A DNA stretch of 64,000 nt. Source: Chloroflexota bacterium (GTDB taxonomy: Bacteria; Chloroflexota; Dehalococcoidia; Bin125). The DNA is taken from contig JAPPJZ010000008.1 of assembly GCA_028874365.1 (NCBI GenBank), positions 62,001 through 126,000 of the forward strand, read 5' to 3'. The position numbers and the translations under genes were made by a program. Position 1 is the first letter of the stretch. Every line of letters starts with the position of its first letter. This document shows positions 41,851 through 49,497 of the stretch, one piece after another. The notes beneath the pieces were generated by a model. That model worked only from the letters and a program-made list of their open reading frames with translations, made no database searches and was not told the origin of the DNA.

Positions 41851-44418
41851 CTATTCGTCGAGATCGAAGGCCGTCACGCTGATCTCGACGATCTCGCCGC
41901 CCTGGTATGCCCAGACGCCGATGTAGCCGGAGGTGATGTCGCCGTTCTCATTCCAGTCGAGCGTGGTCGCGGCGCCCTCGAGATCGACGTCCCAGCCGTC
42001 GGCGACCGCGGCCAACGCCGCGCCGACGCCTTCCCCGCCGATCGCGTACGCATCGCCGGGCGGACCGGCGACGGACCGCAGACTGTCGCGGATCGCCGAA
42101 CGATCGAGCGAGCCGGCCGCCTGCGCCGCGACGCCAATCGCCACCGCCGCGTCGTACGCCTCGGCGACGAACGGCAACGGCGACAGCTCGCCGTACTCGG
42201 CGATGTACGACTGGTTGAACACGATCAGGGCGGGCGACTCCGGTCCAGGAGCCGGGGCGGTGCCCTTCATGTTCTCGAGGTACTCGCCGCCAATGGCATC
42301 GACCAGATCCTGGCTCTTGCTGCCGTCAACGAAGAGGAACTCGTCAAACAGCCCCTGCTCCAGCGCCTCGCGGATGAAGATCTCCGCCTCCTGTGGGAAG
42401 GCGATTACGATCAGCACTTCCGCGCCGTGGTCGGCAGCCTGCTGTAGTTCGGACAGGTAGGTCGCCTGTCGCGGCTCGATGGAGACGATGTTCGCCTCGC
42501 CGCCCCAGGCGTCGTCGAACGCCTCGGCCAACCCCTGACCGTACGGGTCGTTGAGGAAGATCACACCGACGTTGGTGTAGCCCTCGTCGGCCGCGAGCTG
42601 CGCCAGCACAGGACCCTGTGCCGCGTCGGAGACGGTGCTGCGGAAGAGGAAGTCGTTGTCCTCGGCGATCGTCAACTGCGGCGATGTCGCCGAGGGTGAG
42701 ATGACGAGAACGCCGGCGTCGGCGGCCACCGATTCAACGATGGCCAACGTGATCGACGAAGCCAGCGGCCCCACGATGGCGTGGACGCCCTCGACCTCGA
42801 TCAGGCGCCGGGTTTCTTCGGTTGCCTGGGTTGGATCGAGCGCGGTATCTCCCGTGACGAGCTCGACCGGGCGGCCCAACACACCGCCGCCGTCGTTGAG
42901 GTGCTTGATTGCCAGTTCGACGCCCGTCTGGATCGACGGCCCGAACTCGGCCAGTGGGCCGGAGAAGTCGGCCAACAGACCGATCTTGAGCGGCTCATCC
43001 GAGATCATCGCCTGCTGATCGTCGTCCGATGCCCTCGGCGTCGCCGCGATCGGACCGCCTCCGAGGTCGAAGGCGGTCACGCTGACCTCCTCGATCGTGC
43101 CCTCGGCATACTGCCAGACGCCGATGTAACCCGAGGTCACATCGCCGTTGTCGTCCCAGTCGAGCGATGTCGCTGCTCCGGCGTAGTCGATCTGCTCGCC
43201 GCCACGAATCGCCCCGAGCGCCCCGGCGATGCCGGCCGCGCCAGCCGCGTAGGCGTCACCCGGCGGCGCGGCGGCCGCGCGCAAGCTGTCACGGATCGCC
43301 TCCGAGTCGGTGGATCCGGCGACCTCGGCTGCGAGACCGATCGCAATCGCCGCATCGTATGCCTCACGGATGAACGGCAGCGGCGAAAGCTCGCCGTACT
43401 CGGCGACGTAGGCCTCGTTGAAGGCGCGCAGCGAATCGGATTCTGGGCCCGCCGCCGGTGCAGTCCCCTGCATGCCGTCGAGGTACTCCGCGCCAATCGC
43501 ATCAATCAGATCCTGGCTCTTCGTGCCGTCAACGAAGAGGAAGTGGTCGAACAGCCCCTGCTCCAATGCCTCGCGCAGGAAAACCTCGGCCTGCTGCGGG
43601 AAGGCGATCGCGATCAGCGCCTCGGCGCCGTTGGCGGCGGCCTGCTGCAGTTCGGATAGGTAGGAGGCCTGGCCGTCCTCAATCGAGACCATGTTGATCC
43701 CGCCGCCCCAGGCGTTCGCGAACGCCTCGGCCAGACCCTGACCGTACGGGTCGTTGAGGAAGAGGACGCCAACGTTGCTCAGGCCCTGGCTGGCGGCGAG
43801 TTGCGCCAGCACCGGCCCCTGCGCGGCATCGGACGTCGTGCTGCGGAAGAGGTAGTCATTGTCCTCGGCGATGGTCAGCTGAGGCGACGTCGCCGACGGC
43901 GAAATGATCGGCACCCCGGACGGCGATCCGACAGACTCCGCGACCGCCAGCGTGATCGATGAGGCCAGCGGCCCCACGATCGCGTGGACGCCTTCAACCT
44001 CGATCAATCGCCGCGCTTCTTCGGTCGCCTGGGTCGGATCGAGCCCAGTGTCACCGACGACCAGCTCGACATCGTGGCCCAGCACGCCGCCGGCGTCGTT
44101 GAGGTGCTTGATTGCCAGCTCGACCCCGGTCTGAATCGCCGGACCGAACTCGGCCAGCGGGCCCGAGAAGTCGGCGAGGAAGCCAATCTTCAGCGGCTCG
44201 GCGGCGACAGCCGGCGCCGCCGGTTGTTCTTGCTGATCCTGTTGCTGCTGCGCCGGAGCTGCGGCCCTCGTCTGTTGCTGGTCGTCTTGCTGCTGCTCGG
44301 CCGCCGCTTGCTGCTGCTGTTGTTGCTGCTCGTCGTCGTCACCGCAGGCGGCAAACAGTCCGAAAGCCAATGCGACAAGCAATCCGACGGTGAGGATTCT
44401 CAAGCGCGAGATGTTCAT
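41851..44418 (-). CDS. Double-domain ABC substrate-binding lipoprotein (two Peripl_BP_6 modules in one chain)
   Basis: An 855-residue protein from ATG 44418 (GAGAGG upstream). Lipobox LFAAC gives Cys25, followed by a Gln-rich tract and linker to about 73. Two full-length binding modules follow, about 74-455 and 472-855, each starting EPLKIGxLADFSGPLAEFGPxIQTGVELAIKHLND and each containing VHAIVGPLASSITLA, VIISPSATSPQLTIAEDND, LNDPYGQGLAEAF and EYGELSPLPF. A short linker with ATPRASDDDQQAMISD joins them. Typical family members have one module of about 380 residues, so this is an internal duplication kept in one frame. Divergence between modules around the pocket suggests that they bind different or cooperative ligands for LivGFHM. 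Confidence 0.9.
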   Translation of the reverse strand: MNISRLRILTVGLLVALAFGLFAACGDDDEQQQQQQQAAAEQQQDDQQQTRAAAPAQQQQDQQEQPAAPAVAAEPLKIGFLADFSGPLAEFGPAIQTGVELAIKHLNDAGGVLGHDVELVVGDTGLDPTQATEEARRLIEVEGVHAIVGPLASSITLAVAESVGSPSGVPIISPSATSPQLTIAEDNDYLFRSTTSDAAQGPVLAQLAASQGLSNVGVLFLNDPYGQGLAEAFANAWGGGINMVSIEDGQASYLSELQQAAANGAEALIAIAFPQQAEVFLREALEQGLFDHFLFVDGTKSQDLIDAIGAEYLDGMQGTAPAAGPESDSLRAFNEAYVAEYGELSPLPFIREAYDAAIAIGLAAEVAGSTDSEAIRDSLRAAAAPPGDAYAAGAAGIAGALGAIRGGEQIDYAGAATSLDWDDNGDVTSGYIGVWQYAEGTIEEVSVTAFDLGGGPIAATPRASDDDQQAMISDEPLKIGLLADFSGPLAEFGPSIQTGVELAIKHLNDGGGVLGRPVELVTGDTALDPTQATEETRRLIEVEGVHAIVGPLASSITLAIVESVAADAGVLVISPSATSPQLTIAEDNDFLFRSTVSDAAQGPVLAQLAADEGYTNVGVIFLNDPYGQGLAEAFDDAWGGEANIVSIEPRQATYLSELQQAADHGAEVLIVIAFPQEAEIFIREALEQGLFDEFLFVDGSKSQDLVDAIGGEYLENMKGTAPAPGPESPALIVFNQSYIAEYGELSPLPFVAEAYDAAVAIGVAAQAAGSLDRSAIRDSLRSVAGPPGDAYAIGGEGVGAALAAVADGWDVDLEGAATTLDWNENGDITSGYIGVWAYQGGEIVEISVTAFDLDE

Positions 44419-44440
44419 GAGCTGACCTCTCTGCTGGCTC

Positions 44441-44461
44441 AATCTGATGGAAATCTGATGG
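44441..44461. promoter_or_regulatory. 10-bp direct repeat in the leader of the binding-protein operon
   Basis: AATCTGATGG occurs exactly at 44441-44450 and 44452-44461, an 11-bp period, just upstream of the double binding-protein start (minus strand, 23 to 43 bases before the ATG). It could be a regulator site or part of the untranslated leader. No clear -10/-35 was identified with confidence; TTGATC in the minus-strand sequence near 44491 is a possible -35. Confidence 0.35.
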
Positions 44462-44579
44462 CGCAATGTTGTTGACGGCAGGTTATCGATCAATCACAGC
44501 GCCGTCGCGACACGTTCTGGAATGAGAACGCAGCCCGTCGCGGAAATGTAACGAGAGCGACGAAATCGCCGGCGTGCGC

Positions 44580-45527
44580 CTAGTCGTCGAACGCGCTTAG
44601 CACCAGTTCGTCGAACTGTTCGTAGAGCCGCGGATTGTTGGGAATCGACTCGAAGACGAACCCCTGGATCCCGACCGCCTCGTACTGTTCGAACACGTTG
44701 ATCAAGTGCTCCGCCGGACCAATCGGCAGGTGTTGCACTTCCTCTTCCGGCATCCCCTCGCCGTGGATTTGACGCAAGCGGTCGATCTTGTGCTGCTCGT
44801 AGACCAACGCGGGACGCATCACGGTCGTCAGATAGATCTCCGACGGGTCGCGGCCCGCCTCGGCGCAGTGCCGGTGGATGACATCAATCAGCCGCGCAAC
44901 TTCTTCCGGCGTGCCGCGAATGTTGCAGATGTCGCCGTGGCGCGCGAGCGTGCGCAGCGTGCGGCGCTCGCCGTTGCCGCCGATCATGATCTGGACGAAG
45001 CCGCCGGGATGGTCGGGATGCGCCCGAGGCGCAAAGGGCGCGTTGTTGAGCTGGTAGTGCTCGCCCTGAAAGTCCACGCGGCCGTCAGTGTGGAGCAAGG
45101 CCCGGATCAGCTCGGTCGCTTCTTCAAGGCGGTCCGAGCGTTCCCTGATCGAGGGAAACTCCCAGCCGTAGAAGCCGTGCTCGCGAGCGTGGCCGGCCGC
45201 GCCCAACCCAAGGATGGCGCGGCCCCCGGTGTTGTGATCCAGCGTCGCGGTCATCTTGGCGACCAGGCTGGGGCTGCGATACGTCACGGCCGAGACCAGC
45301 GTTCCCAGCATCAAGGTGGAGGTCGCTTCACCGATCGCGGCCAGCGACATCCAGCCTTCGAGCGAGTCCCCCGTCTCGTCCATGAAGTCGAGCGGCGGGA
45401 CGAAATGGTCGTAGGTCCAGGCCGAGTGCCAGCGCGTCGCATCCATCGTCTGGGCGACGTCGCGCATGAGCGAGAAATCGGTCTGGTTGCCGGGAATCTG
45501 TGCGCCGAAGGTGAGTCGCATGGTCAT
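44580..45527 (-). CDS. Luciferase-like (LLM) oxidoreductase, tandem paralogue A
   Basis: A 315-residue LLM protein: LTFGAQIPGNQTDFSLMRDVAQTMDATRWHSAWTYDHFVPPLDFMDE, AAIGEATSTLMLGTLVSAVTYRSPSLVAKMTATLDHNTGGRAILGLGAAGHAREHGFYGWEFPS, and VQIMIGGNGERRTLRTLARHGDICNIRGTPEEV. Nearly the same protein follows at 45553 (C-terminal SIPNNPRLYEQFDELVLSAFDD is shared exactly). The barrel should bind F420 or FMN. Substrate unknown. It is placed between its paralogue and the binding-protein operon, on the same strand. Confidence 0.88.
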   Translation of the reverse strand: MTMRLTFGAQIPGNQTDFSLMRDVAQTMDATRWHSAWTYDHFVPPLDFMDETGDSLEGWMSLAAIGEATSTLMLGTLVSAVTYRSPSLVAKMTATLDHNTGGRAILGLGAAGHAREHGFYGWEFPSIRERSDRLEEATELIRALLHTDGRVDFQGEHYQLNNAPFAPRAHPDHPGGFVQIMIGGNGERRTLRTLARHGDICNIRGTPEEVARLIDVIHRHCAEAGRDPSEIYLTTVMRPALVYEQHKIDRLRQIHGEGMPEEEVQHLPIGPAEHLINVFEQYEAVGIQGFVFESIPNNPRLYEQFDELVLSAFDD

Positions 45528-45552
45528 CGTCGATGCTCCGCCGGGAATCGGA

Positions 45553-46494
45553 TCAGTCGTCGAACGCGCTCAGTACGAGTTCGTCGAACTGCTCGTAGAG
45601 ACGTGGGTTGTTGGGGATCGACTCGAAGACGAAGCCCTGTATGCCGATCGCCTCGTACTCCTGGAACAGGCTGATCAGGTGCTCGGCGGGGCCGATTGGA
45701 AGTCGGGTTCGCTGCTCTTCGGACATGCCCTCGCCGTGGACCTCGCGCAGCCGATCGATCTTGTGCTGCTCGTCAACCAGCGCGGGTCGCATCACGGTCG
45801 TCAGCGTGATCTCCGATGGATCGCGCCCGGCGTCGCGACAGTGTCCGTGGATCACGTCGATCATCCGACCGACATCTTCGGGTGTTCCGCGTACGTTGCA
45901 GATGTCGCCATAGCGAGCCAGCGTGCGCAGGGTTCGGCGCGCGCCGTTGCCGCCGATCATGATCTCGATGGCGCCGCCCGGGTGGTCGGCATGGACGCGA
46001 GGCGCGAACGGCGCGTGGTCGAGGCGGTAGTACTTGCCCTCAAATTGGACAGGTCCGTCGCCCCGGAACAGGGCTCGGATCAGCGCAGTCGCCTCTTCAA
46101 GCCGATCGGAGCGCTCTTTCAGCTCCGGAAAGTCCCAGCCGTAGGCGGCGTGCTCGCGCTCATGCCAGGCCGCGCCGAGACCGAGGATCGCCCGTCCACC
46201 CGTGTTGTGGTCCATGGTCGCGGTCATCTTCGCCAGCAGGCCCGGGTTGCGATAGGTCACCCCGGAAACCAGCGTGCCCAGCATCAGGTTGGTCGTCGCC
46301 TCGCCGAGCGCCGCCAGCGTCATCCAGCCCTCGAGCGAATCCTGCGTCTCATCCATGAAGACCAGCGGCGGCACGAAGTGGTCATACGTCCAGGCCGACG
46401 ACCAGCGAGTCGCATCCATCGTCTGCGCCACATCGCGCATCAGCGAGAAATCAGTCGAGTTCCCGGGAATCTGCGCCCCAAATGTCATCCGCAT
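45553..46494 (-). CDS. Luciferase-like (LLM) oxidoreductase, tandem paralogue B
   Basis: A 313-residue LLM protein very similar to the product of the next gene downstream, with 25 bases between them: MTFGAQIPGNSTDFSLMRDVAQTMDATRWSSAWTYDHFVPPLVFMDE, RAILGLGAAWHEREHAAYGWDFPELKERSDRLEEAT, IEIMIGGNGARRTLRTLARYGDICNVRGTPEDV. The differences cluster in the loops likely to line the substrate site (H/S at DATRW, GHAREHGF versus WHEREHAA). It is the first gene of the pair and is divergent from the HicB/HicA genes. Confidence 0.88.
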   Translation of the reverse strand: MRMTFGAQIPGNSTDFSLMRDVAQTMDATRWSSAWTYDHFVPPLVFMDETQDSLEGWMTLAALGEATTNLMLGTLVSGVTYRNPGLLAKMTATMDHNTGGRAILGLGAAWHEREHAAYGWDFPELKERSDRLEEATALIRALFRGDGPVQFEGKYYRLDHAPFAPRVHADHPGGAIEIMIGGNGARRTLRTLARYGDICNVRGTPEDVGRMIDVIHGHCRDAGRDPSEITLTTVMRPALVDEQHKIDRLREVHGEGMSEEQRTRLPIGPAEHLISLFQEYEAIGIQGFVFESIPNNPRLYEQFDELVLSAFDD

Positions 46495-46582
46495 GGTGCA
46501 TCCTCTCCGTTCGCGGCAGGTAGAAACGGTGATTGGTCGGAGACTATCGTAGTTGCGGACGAACGCAGCTCCGGAGGATCAC

Positions 46583-46819
46583 GTGGTGAAGCAATACCGG
46601 CTCGCATACACAATGCGTCCGCCGTCATACGACACCGAGGACAAGTACTTGGCGGAAGTGCCTGCCTTGCCTGGCTGCCGCGCCTGGGGCGATACACCCG
46701 AGGAGACGCTGGAGATCCTGGAAAGCGTCGCAGCCGCGTTCATCGACTCTTGCAAGGAACATGGTGATCCTCTTCCGGAGTCGGTCTGCCAGGTTGGCGA
46801 GATCGTTGTTGCCGCTTGA
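46583..46819 (+). CDS. hicB: HicB-family antitoxin
   Basis: A 78-residue protein from GTG 46583, with GGAGG five bases before it. The sequence VKQYRLAYTMRPPSYDTEDKYLAEVPALPGCRAWGDTPEETLEILESVAAAFIDSCKEHGDPLPE is the HicB partial-RNase-H fold (Y.AxVPxLPGCxxxGdTxeEALxxxxxA...i). No C-terminal DNA-binding domain is attached, so autoregulation would need another route. The toxin gene hicA overlaps its stop by four bases (TTGA), which couples their translation. The order antitoxin first is the reverse of the commoner hicA-hicB order. Confidence 0.85.
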   Translation: MVKQYRLAYTMRPPSYDTEDKYLAEVPALPGCRAWGDTPEETLEILESVAAAFIDSCKEHGDPLPESVCQVGEIVVAA

Positions 46820-47025
46820 CGCACCGCGAGTTGACCCGCAAGCTGCGTCGGCTTGGCTGTGAGTTTGACCGTCAGGCATCTCGATCACACGAGAACTGGC
46901 GGAATCCGAGGACTCGCACGCGAGCAACAGTGCCCAATTGGGGACCGAAGGATCTCAGGCCCGGAACCATTCGTGCCATTGTGCGCGACCTTGGGCTGGA
47001 CTGGTCTGAGTTCCGACGCGCCTGA
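46816..47025 (+). CDS. hicA: HicA-family mRNA interferase toxin
   Basis: A 69-residue protein from TTG 46816, overlapping the hicB stop. MTHRELTRKLRRLGCEFDRQASRSHENWRNP is the double-stranded-RNA-binding-like HicA fold with the active histidine His25 in SRSHENW (GSHhxxx in most members), followed by ATVPNWGPKDLRPGTIRAIVRDLGL. HicA cleaves mRNA and is neutralised by HicB. The Gly before Ser-His is replaced by Arg, which is a minor variation; activity is plausible. Confidence 0.85.
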   Translation: MTHRELTRKLRRLGCEFDRQASRSHENWRNPRTRTRATVPNWGPKDLRPGTIRAIVRDLGLDWSEFRRA

Positions 47026-47048
47026 CTCGCACAGAGCGTGAAAGCCGG

Positions 47049-47852
47049 TTAGTTGCCCTTGTAGACCGGCCGCCGCTTCTCGGCGAACGCCTTTGGACCT
47101 TCCTTGAAATCCTCCGTCTTGCGGATGTGCGCCGAGAGCAGTTCCTCCATCCGAATCCCCTCATCGATCGGCAGCGACAGCCCTCGAACCGCCGCCTCCT
47201 TGATCGCCCGCTGGGTCAGTGGCGCCCCGGCCGTCAGCTTCTCCGCCCAGGCCCGAGCCGTCGGCATCACCTCGTCAGCCGCGACGACGCGGTTGACCAG
47301 CCCAATCTCGTACGCCCGCTGCGCATCGATGTGTTCGCCCATCAGGAGCAACTCCATCGCCGCCGACCAGGGCAACTGACGCGTCAACCGCTGAGTTGCG
47401 CCCAACGTCGGAACGATCCCGCGGATCACCTCGGGCAGGCCGAACTGGGCATGCTCCGCCGCGATTCGCAGATCGCAGGCCGACAGCAGCGTCAGCCCCG
47501 CCGCCAGGCAGTACCCGTTCACCGCCGCGATCATCGGCTTCCAGATTTGCATCCCGCCGTCAATGGTGTGCCGCAACGACGGCTGAAAGACGGGCCAGTT
47601 GACGTTCTCGGCCCCCGGACGCGTCGGAATCGTCTTCTTCAGGTCGGCACCGGCGCAAAACGCGCGGTCGCCCGCCCCGGTGACGATCCCGACCCAGATG
47701 TCCGAGTTGTCGCGAATCTCCACCCAGATATCCGCCAGGGAGGCAATCAGATCCGGATCCAGTGCGTTCATCGCCTCCGGACGGTTGAGCGTCACGGTCG
47801 CAATGTGGTCCGACAGTTCAAAGATGGCAGTATCAGTCGTGAGGTCAGTCAT
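47049..47852 (-). CDS. Enoyl-CoA hydratase (canonical crotonase)
   Basis: A 267-residue crotonase with both catalytic glutamates of enoyl-CoA hydratase in place: FGLPEVIRGIVPTLGATQRL (first Glu) and AMELLLMGEHIDA (second Glu). Oxyanion loops are FCAGADLKK and AAVNGYCLAAGLTLLSACDLRIAAEHAQ. The C-terminal CoA-binding helix (FKEGPKAFAEKRRPVYKG) is typical. It hydrates 2-enoyl-CoA in beta-oxidation or related pathways. It is convergent with hicA, 24 bases away, and starts at ATG 47852 before a 660-base intergenic region. Confidence 0.92.
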   Translation of the reverse strand: MTDLTTDTAIFELSDHIATVTLNRPEAMNALDPDLIASLADIWVEIRDNSDIWVGIVTGAGDRAFCAGADLKKTIPTRPGAENVNWPVFQPSLRHTIDGGMQIWKPMIAAVNGYCLAAGLTLLSACDLRIAAEHAQFGLPEVIRGIVPTLGATQRLTRQLPWSAAMELLLMGEHIDAQRAYEIGLVNRVVAADEVMPTARAWAEKLTAGAPLTQRAIKEAAVRGLSLPIDEGIRMEELLSAHIRKTEDFKEGPKAFAEKRRPVYKGN

Positions 47853-47945
47853 AATGCGCGCAGGCTAACGCGAAGACCCACGAACAACGCTCCACTCCGA
47901 ACCCCTCTGCCTGAGGAGACCTGCGCGCACCTTGGTGAAGAAGTC

Positions 47946-47999
47946 GCCCCCGCGTAGGCGGGGGCCTCGCGACCAGACAGGCGCCACATGGCCCGTCTG
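47946..47999. repeat. REP-like palindromic element
   Basis: Two adjacent GC-rich hairpins: an 8-bp perfect stem with GTAG loop, then a 9-bp stem with one mismatch. The arrangement resembles bacterial interspersed palindromic elements. A second palindrome of related style lies at 49453-49473, also beside a crotonase gene. Confirmation needs other copies in the genome. Confidence 0.5.
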
Positions 48000-48340
48000 C
48001 GCGGGGCCGATTTTGGTCACTATGAGCGCAGGTCCCCCTTTGCAAGAGGGCTACAGCCTGCCCCTCGTAGACGGGAGTGAGGGTCCTTGCGCAACCAAGG
48101 CCTGGCGCTCCCGGAAAGCAGGTTCGTAGCCAACGTCTTCCACTACTCCGACGCTGATCGCGGAGGCGCTATCAGCTGCCTGTGCCTTGGATGACATACT
48201 CGATCTTCGCGACCTAAACAGACTAGATGTTCTGATAAGATCGACCACCTCAACAAGATGCGCGAAATCCGATTGAGCCCAACATGACCACCGACCACAG
48301 CCTGCATTTCCCTGGACGCGCCCAGAATCACACTCCCATT

Positions 48341-48400
48341 CTCCGGACCAGTCCGGACTCAGCCAGACAAATCTGGACGAATCTGGACAGATCTGGACGG
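48341..48400. repeat. Imperfect tandem repeat array with 10-bp period (TCTGGAC core)
   Basis: ATCTGGAC is repeated exactly three times with 10-base spacing (48371, 48381, 48391), preceded by related units CTCCGGACCA, GTCCGGACTC and AGCCAGACAA in the same register. Decayed units continue on both sides. The architecture equals the 11.7 kb array (same period, eight-base core plus two variable bases) though the core sequence differs. It ends 117 bases before the crotonase start at 48517. Confidence 0.75.
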
Positions 48401-48516
48401 CAATCCAACGAATTCCCAGCAAAACTGTGCATTTCTGCGCCATGCCACCCGAAATTCGCTCCCAAACGCGCGCGTATACTCGTTCCCGATTCCCTGGCAT
48501 CTCGAAGGACGACCCC

Positions 48517-49440
48517 ATGAGCTACGACAACATCCTCTACGACACCGACGGCCGCGTTGCGACGGTGACGCTGAACCGCCCCGAAAAGCTCAATGCGCTC
48601 TCCAACGAGCTGCGCGGCGAGATGTTCCACGCGCTCAAGGCCGCTGAGGCCGATTCCTCGATCGGCGTCGTGATCATCAAGGGCGCGGGACGCGCGTTCT
48701 CGGCCGGCTACGACCTGCAGCCGTCGCCTGACCCTGACCATCCTCACACCAACCAATGGACCGGACTGCCCGACACCGGCACGACGCATCCGCAGCACTA
48801 CGACTGGTCACGACACGCCGTGATGGGCAACTTCATCATCTGGGAGCTGGCCAAGCCGGTCATCGGACAGATTCACGGCTACTGCCTCGCCGGCGCGACC
48901 GAGCTCGCCTCCGCCTGCGACCTGCGCATCATTGCCGAGGACTGCCAGGTCGGCTATCCGCCGGTTCGCGCCATGGGCACGATGGACGCCATGTGGGCGC
49001 CCTGGCATCTGCCCCAGGCCAAGGCGCGCGAGTTCGCCTACCTCGGCGACCCGCACTCCGGCGCCGACATGTACCGCTGGGGCTGGGCCAACTACGCGCT
49101 CCCGGCCGACGACCTGGACGAGTTCACGATGGACTTCGCCCAGCGCATGGGCCACATCGACAACCACCTGTTGATGTACTCGAAGCGCTCGGTCAACCGC
49201 GCCTACGAAATCCAGGGCTACAAGACCGCGATGATCTCCGGAACCGATGTCGAGGCGATGTCCAAGCACCGCCCCGAGGCCGGCGAGTGGGGCGAGCGCG
49301 TTCAGCGCGACGGCCTCAAGTCCGCTCTTGAGTGGCGCGACGGCCCGTTCCGCGACTTCCGCGGCGCCCGCGCCAACGCGCCTCACGACCGCGAGCTGAT
49401 GCGAGGCGCGGCGGCGCCATCAAAGCCAAGCTGGGACTAA
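48517..49440 (+). CDS. Crotonase-family protein lacking the hydratase glutamates
   Basis: A 307-residue protein from ATG 48517 (AAGGA eight bases upstream); an upstream in-frame ATG at 48427 lies in apparent leader sequence and is not chosen. The N-terminus VTLNRPEKLNALSNELR and oxyanion loops FSAGYDLQP and GQIHGYCLAGATELASACDLRIIAEDCQ are typical. The region where hydratases place their glutamates reads YPPVRAMGTMDAMWAPWHLPQAKAREFAYLGDPH, with no Glu in position and tryptophans nearby. The protein is also longer than usual at both the 72-95 loop and the C-terminus. A hydrolase, dehalogenase, lyase or isomerase activity is possible; substrate unknown. Confidence 0.87.
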   Translation: MSYDNILYDTDGRVATVTLNRPEKLNALSNELRGEMFHALKAAEADSSIGVVIIKGAGRAFSAGYDLQPSPDPDHPHTNQWTGLPDTGTTHPQHYDWSRHAVMGNFIIWELAKPVIGQIHGYCLAGATELASACDLRIIAEDCQVGYPPVRAMGTMDAMWAPWHLPQAKAREFAYLGDPHSGADMYRWGWANYALPADDLDEFTMDFAQRMGHIDNHLLMYSKRSVNRAYEIQGYKTAMISGTDVEAMSKHRPEAGEWGERVQRDGLKSALEWRDGPFRDFRGARANAPHDRELMRGAAAPSKPSWD

Positions 49441-49452
49441 CTCCCTCTGACC

Positions 49453-49473
49453 CCCTCTCCCCGAGGGAGAGGG
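49453..49473. repeat. Palindromic element after crotonase gene
   Basis: CCCTCTCC (49453-49460) pairs with GGAGAGGG (49466-49473) across a five-base loop, followed by GCTGGGGTGAGGGCC. This CCCTCTCC/GGAGAGGG(x)TGGGGTGAGGG layout is a commonly seen interspersed palindrome in bacterial genomes. It lies between the stops of convergent genes and may also act as a terminator. Confidence 0.55.
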
Positions 49474-49497
49474 CTGGGGTGAGGGCCCTTCGCGCGT

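Larger units (their letters stand above)
47853..48516. other. Long intergenic region with REP-like hairpins and a repeat array
   Basis: This 664-base divergent gap holds no gene I can support. It contains a perfect hairpin GCCCCCGC (47946-47953) with GCGGGGGC (47958-47965), a second imperfect hairpin CAGACAGGC (47974-47982) with GCCCGTCTG (47991-47999), and the 10-bp-period array at 48341-48400. The first hairpin looks like widespread REP-type palindromes. Promoters of both flanking crotonase genes should lie here. Confidence 0.5.

Noticed and set aside
44220-44340. Trinucleotide microsatellite (CTG/TTG run)
   Set aside because: It is in frame and encodes the Gln-rich tether of the double binding protein, as is common after lipoprotein cysteines.
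45466-46767. A 433-codon plus-strand open frame across the two LLM genes
   Set aside because: It is antisense to two clearly conserved proteins and reads through into hicB.
48051-48518. A 155-codon minus-strand open frame in the 47.9-48.5 kb gap
   Set aside because: It runs through the 10-bp repeat array and has no family resemblance; its codon pattern looks noncoding.
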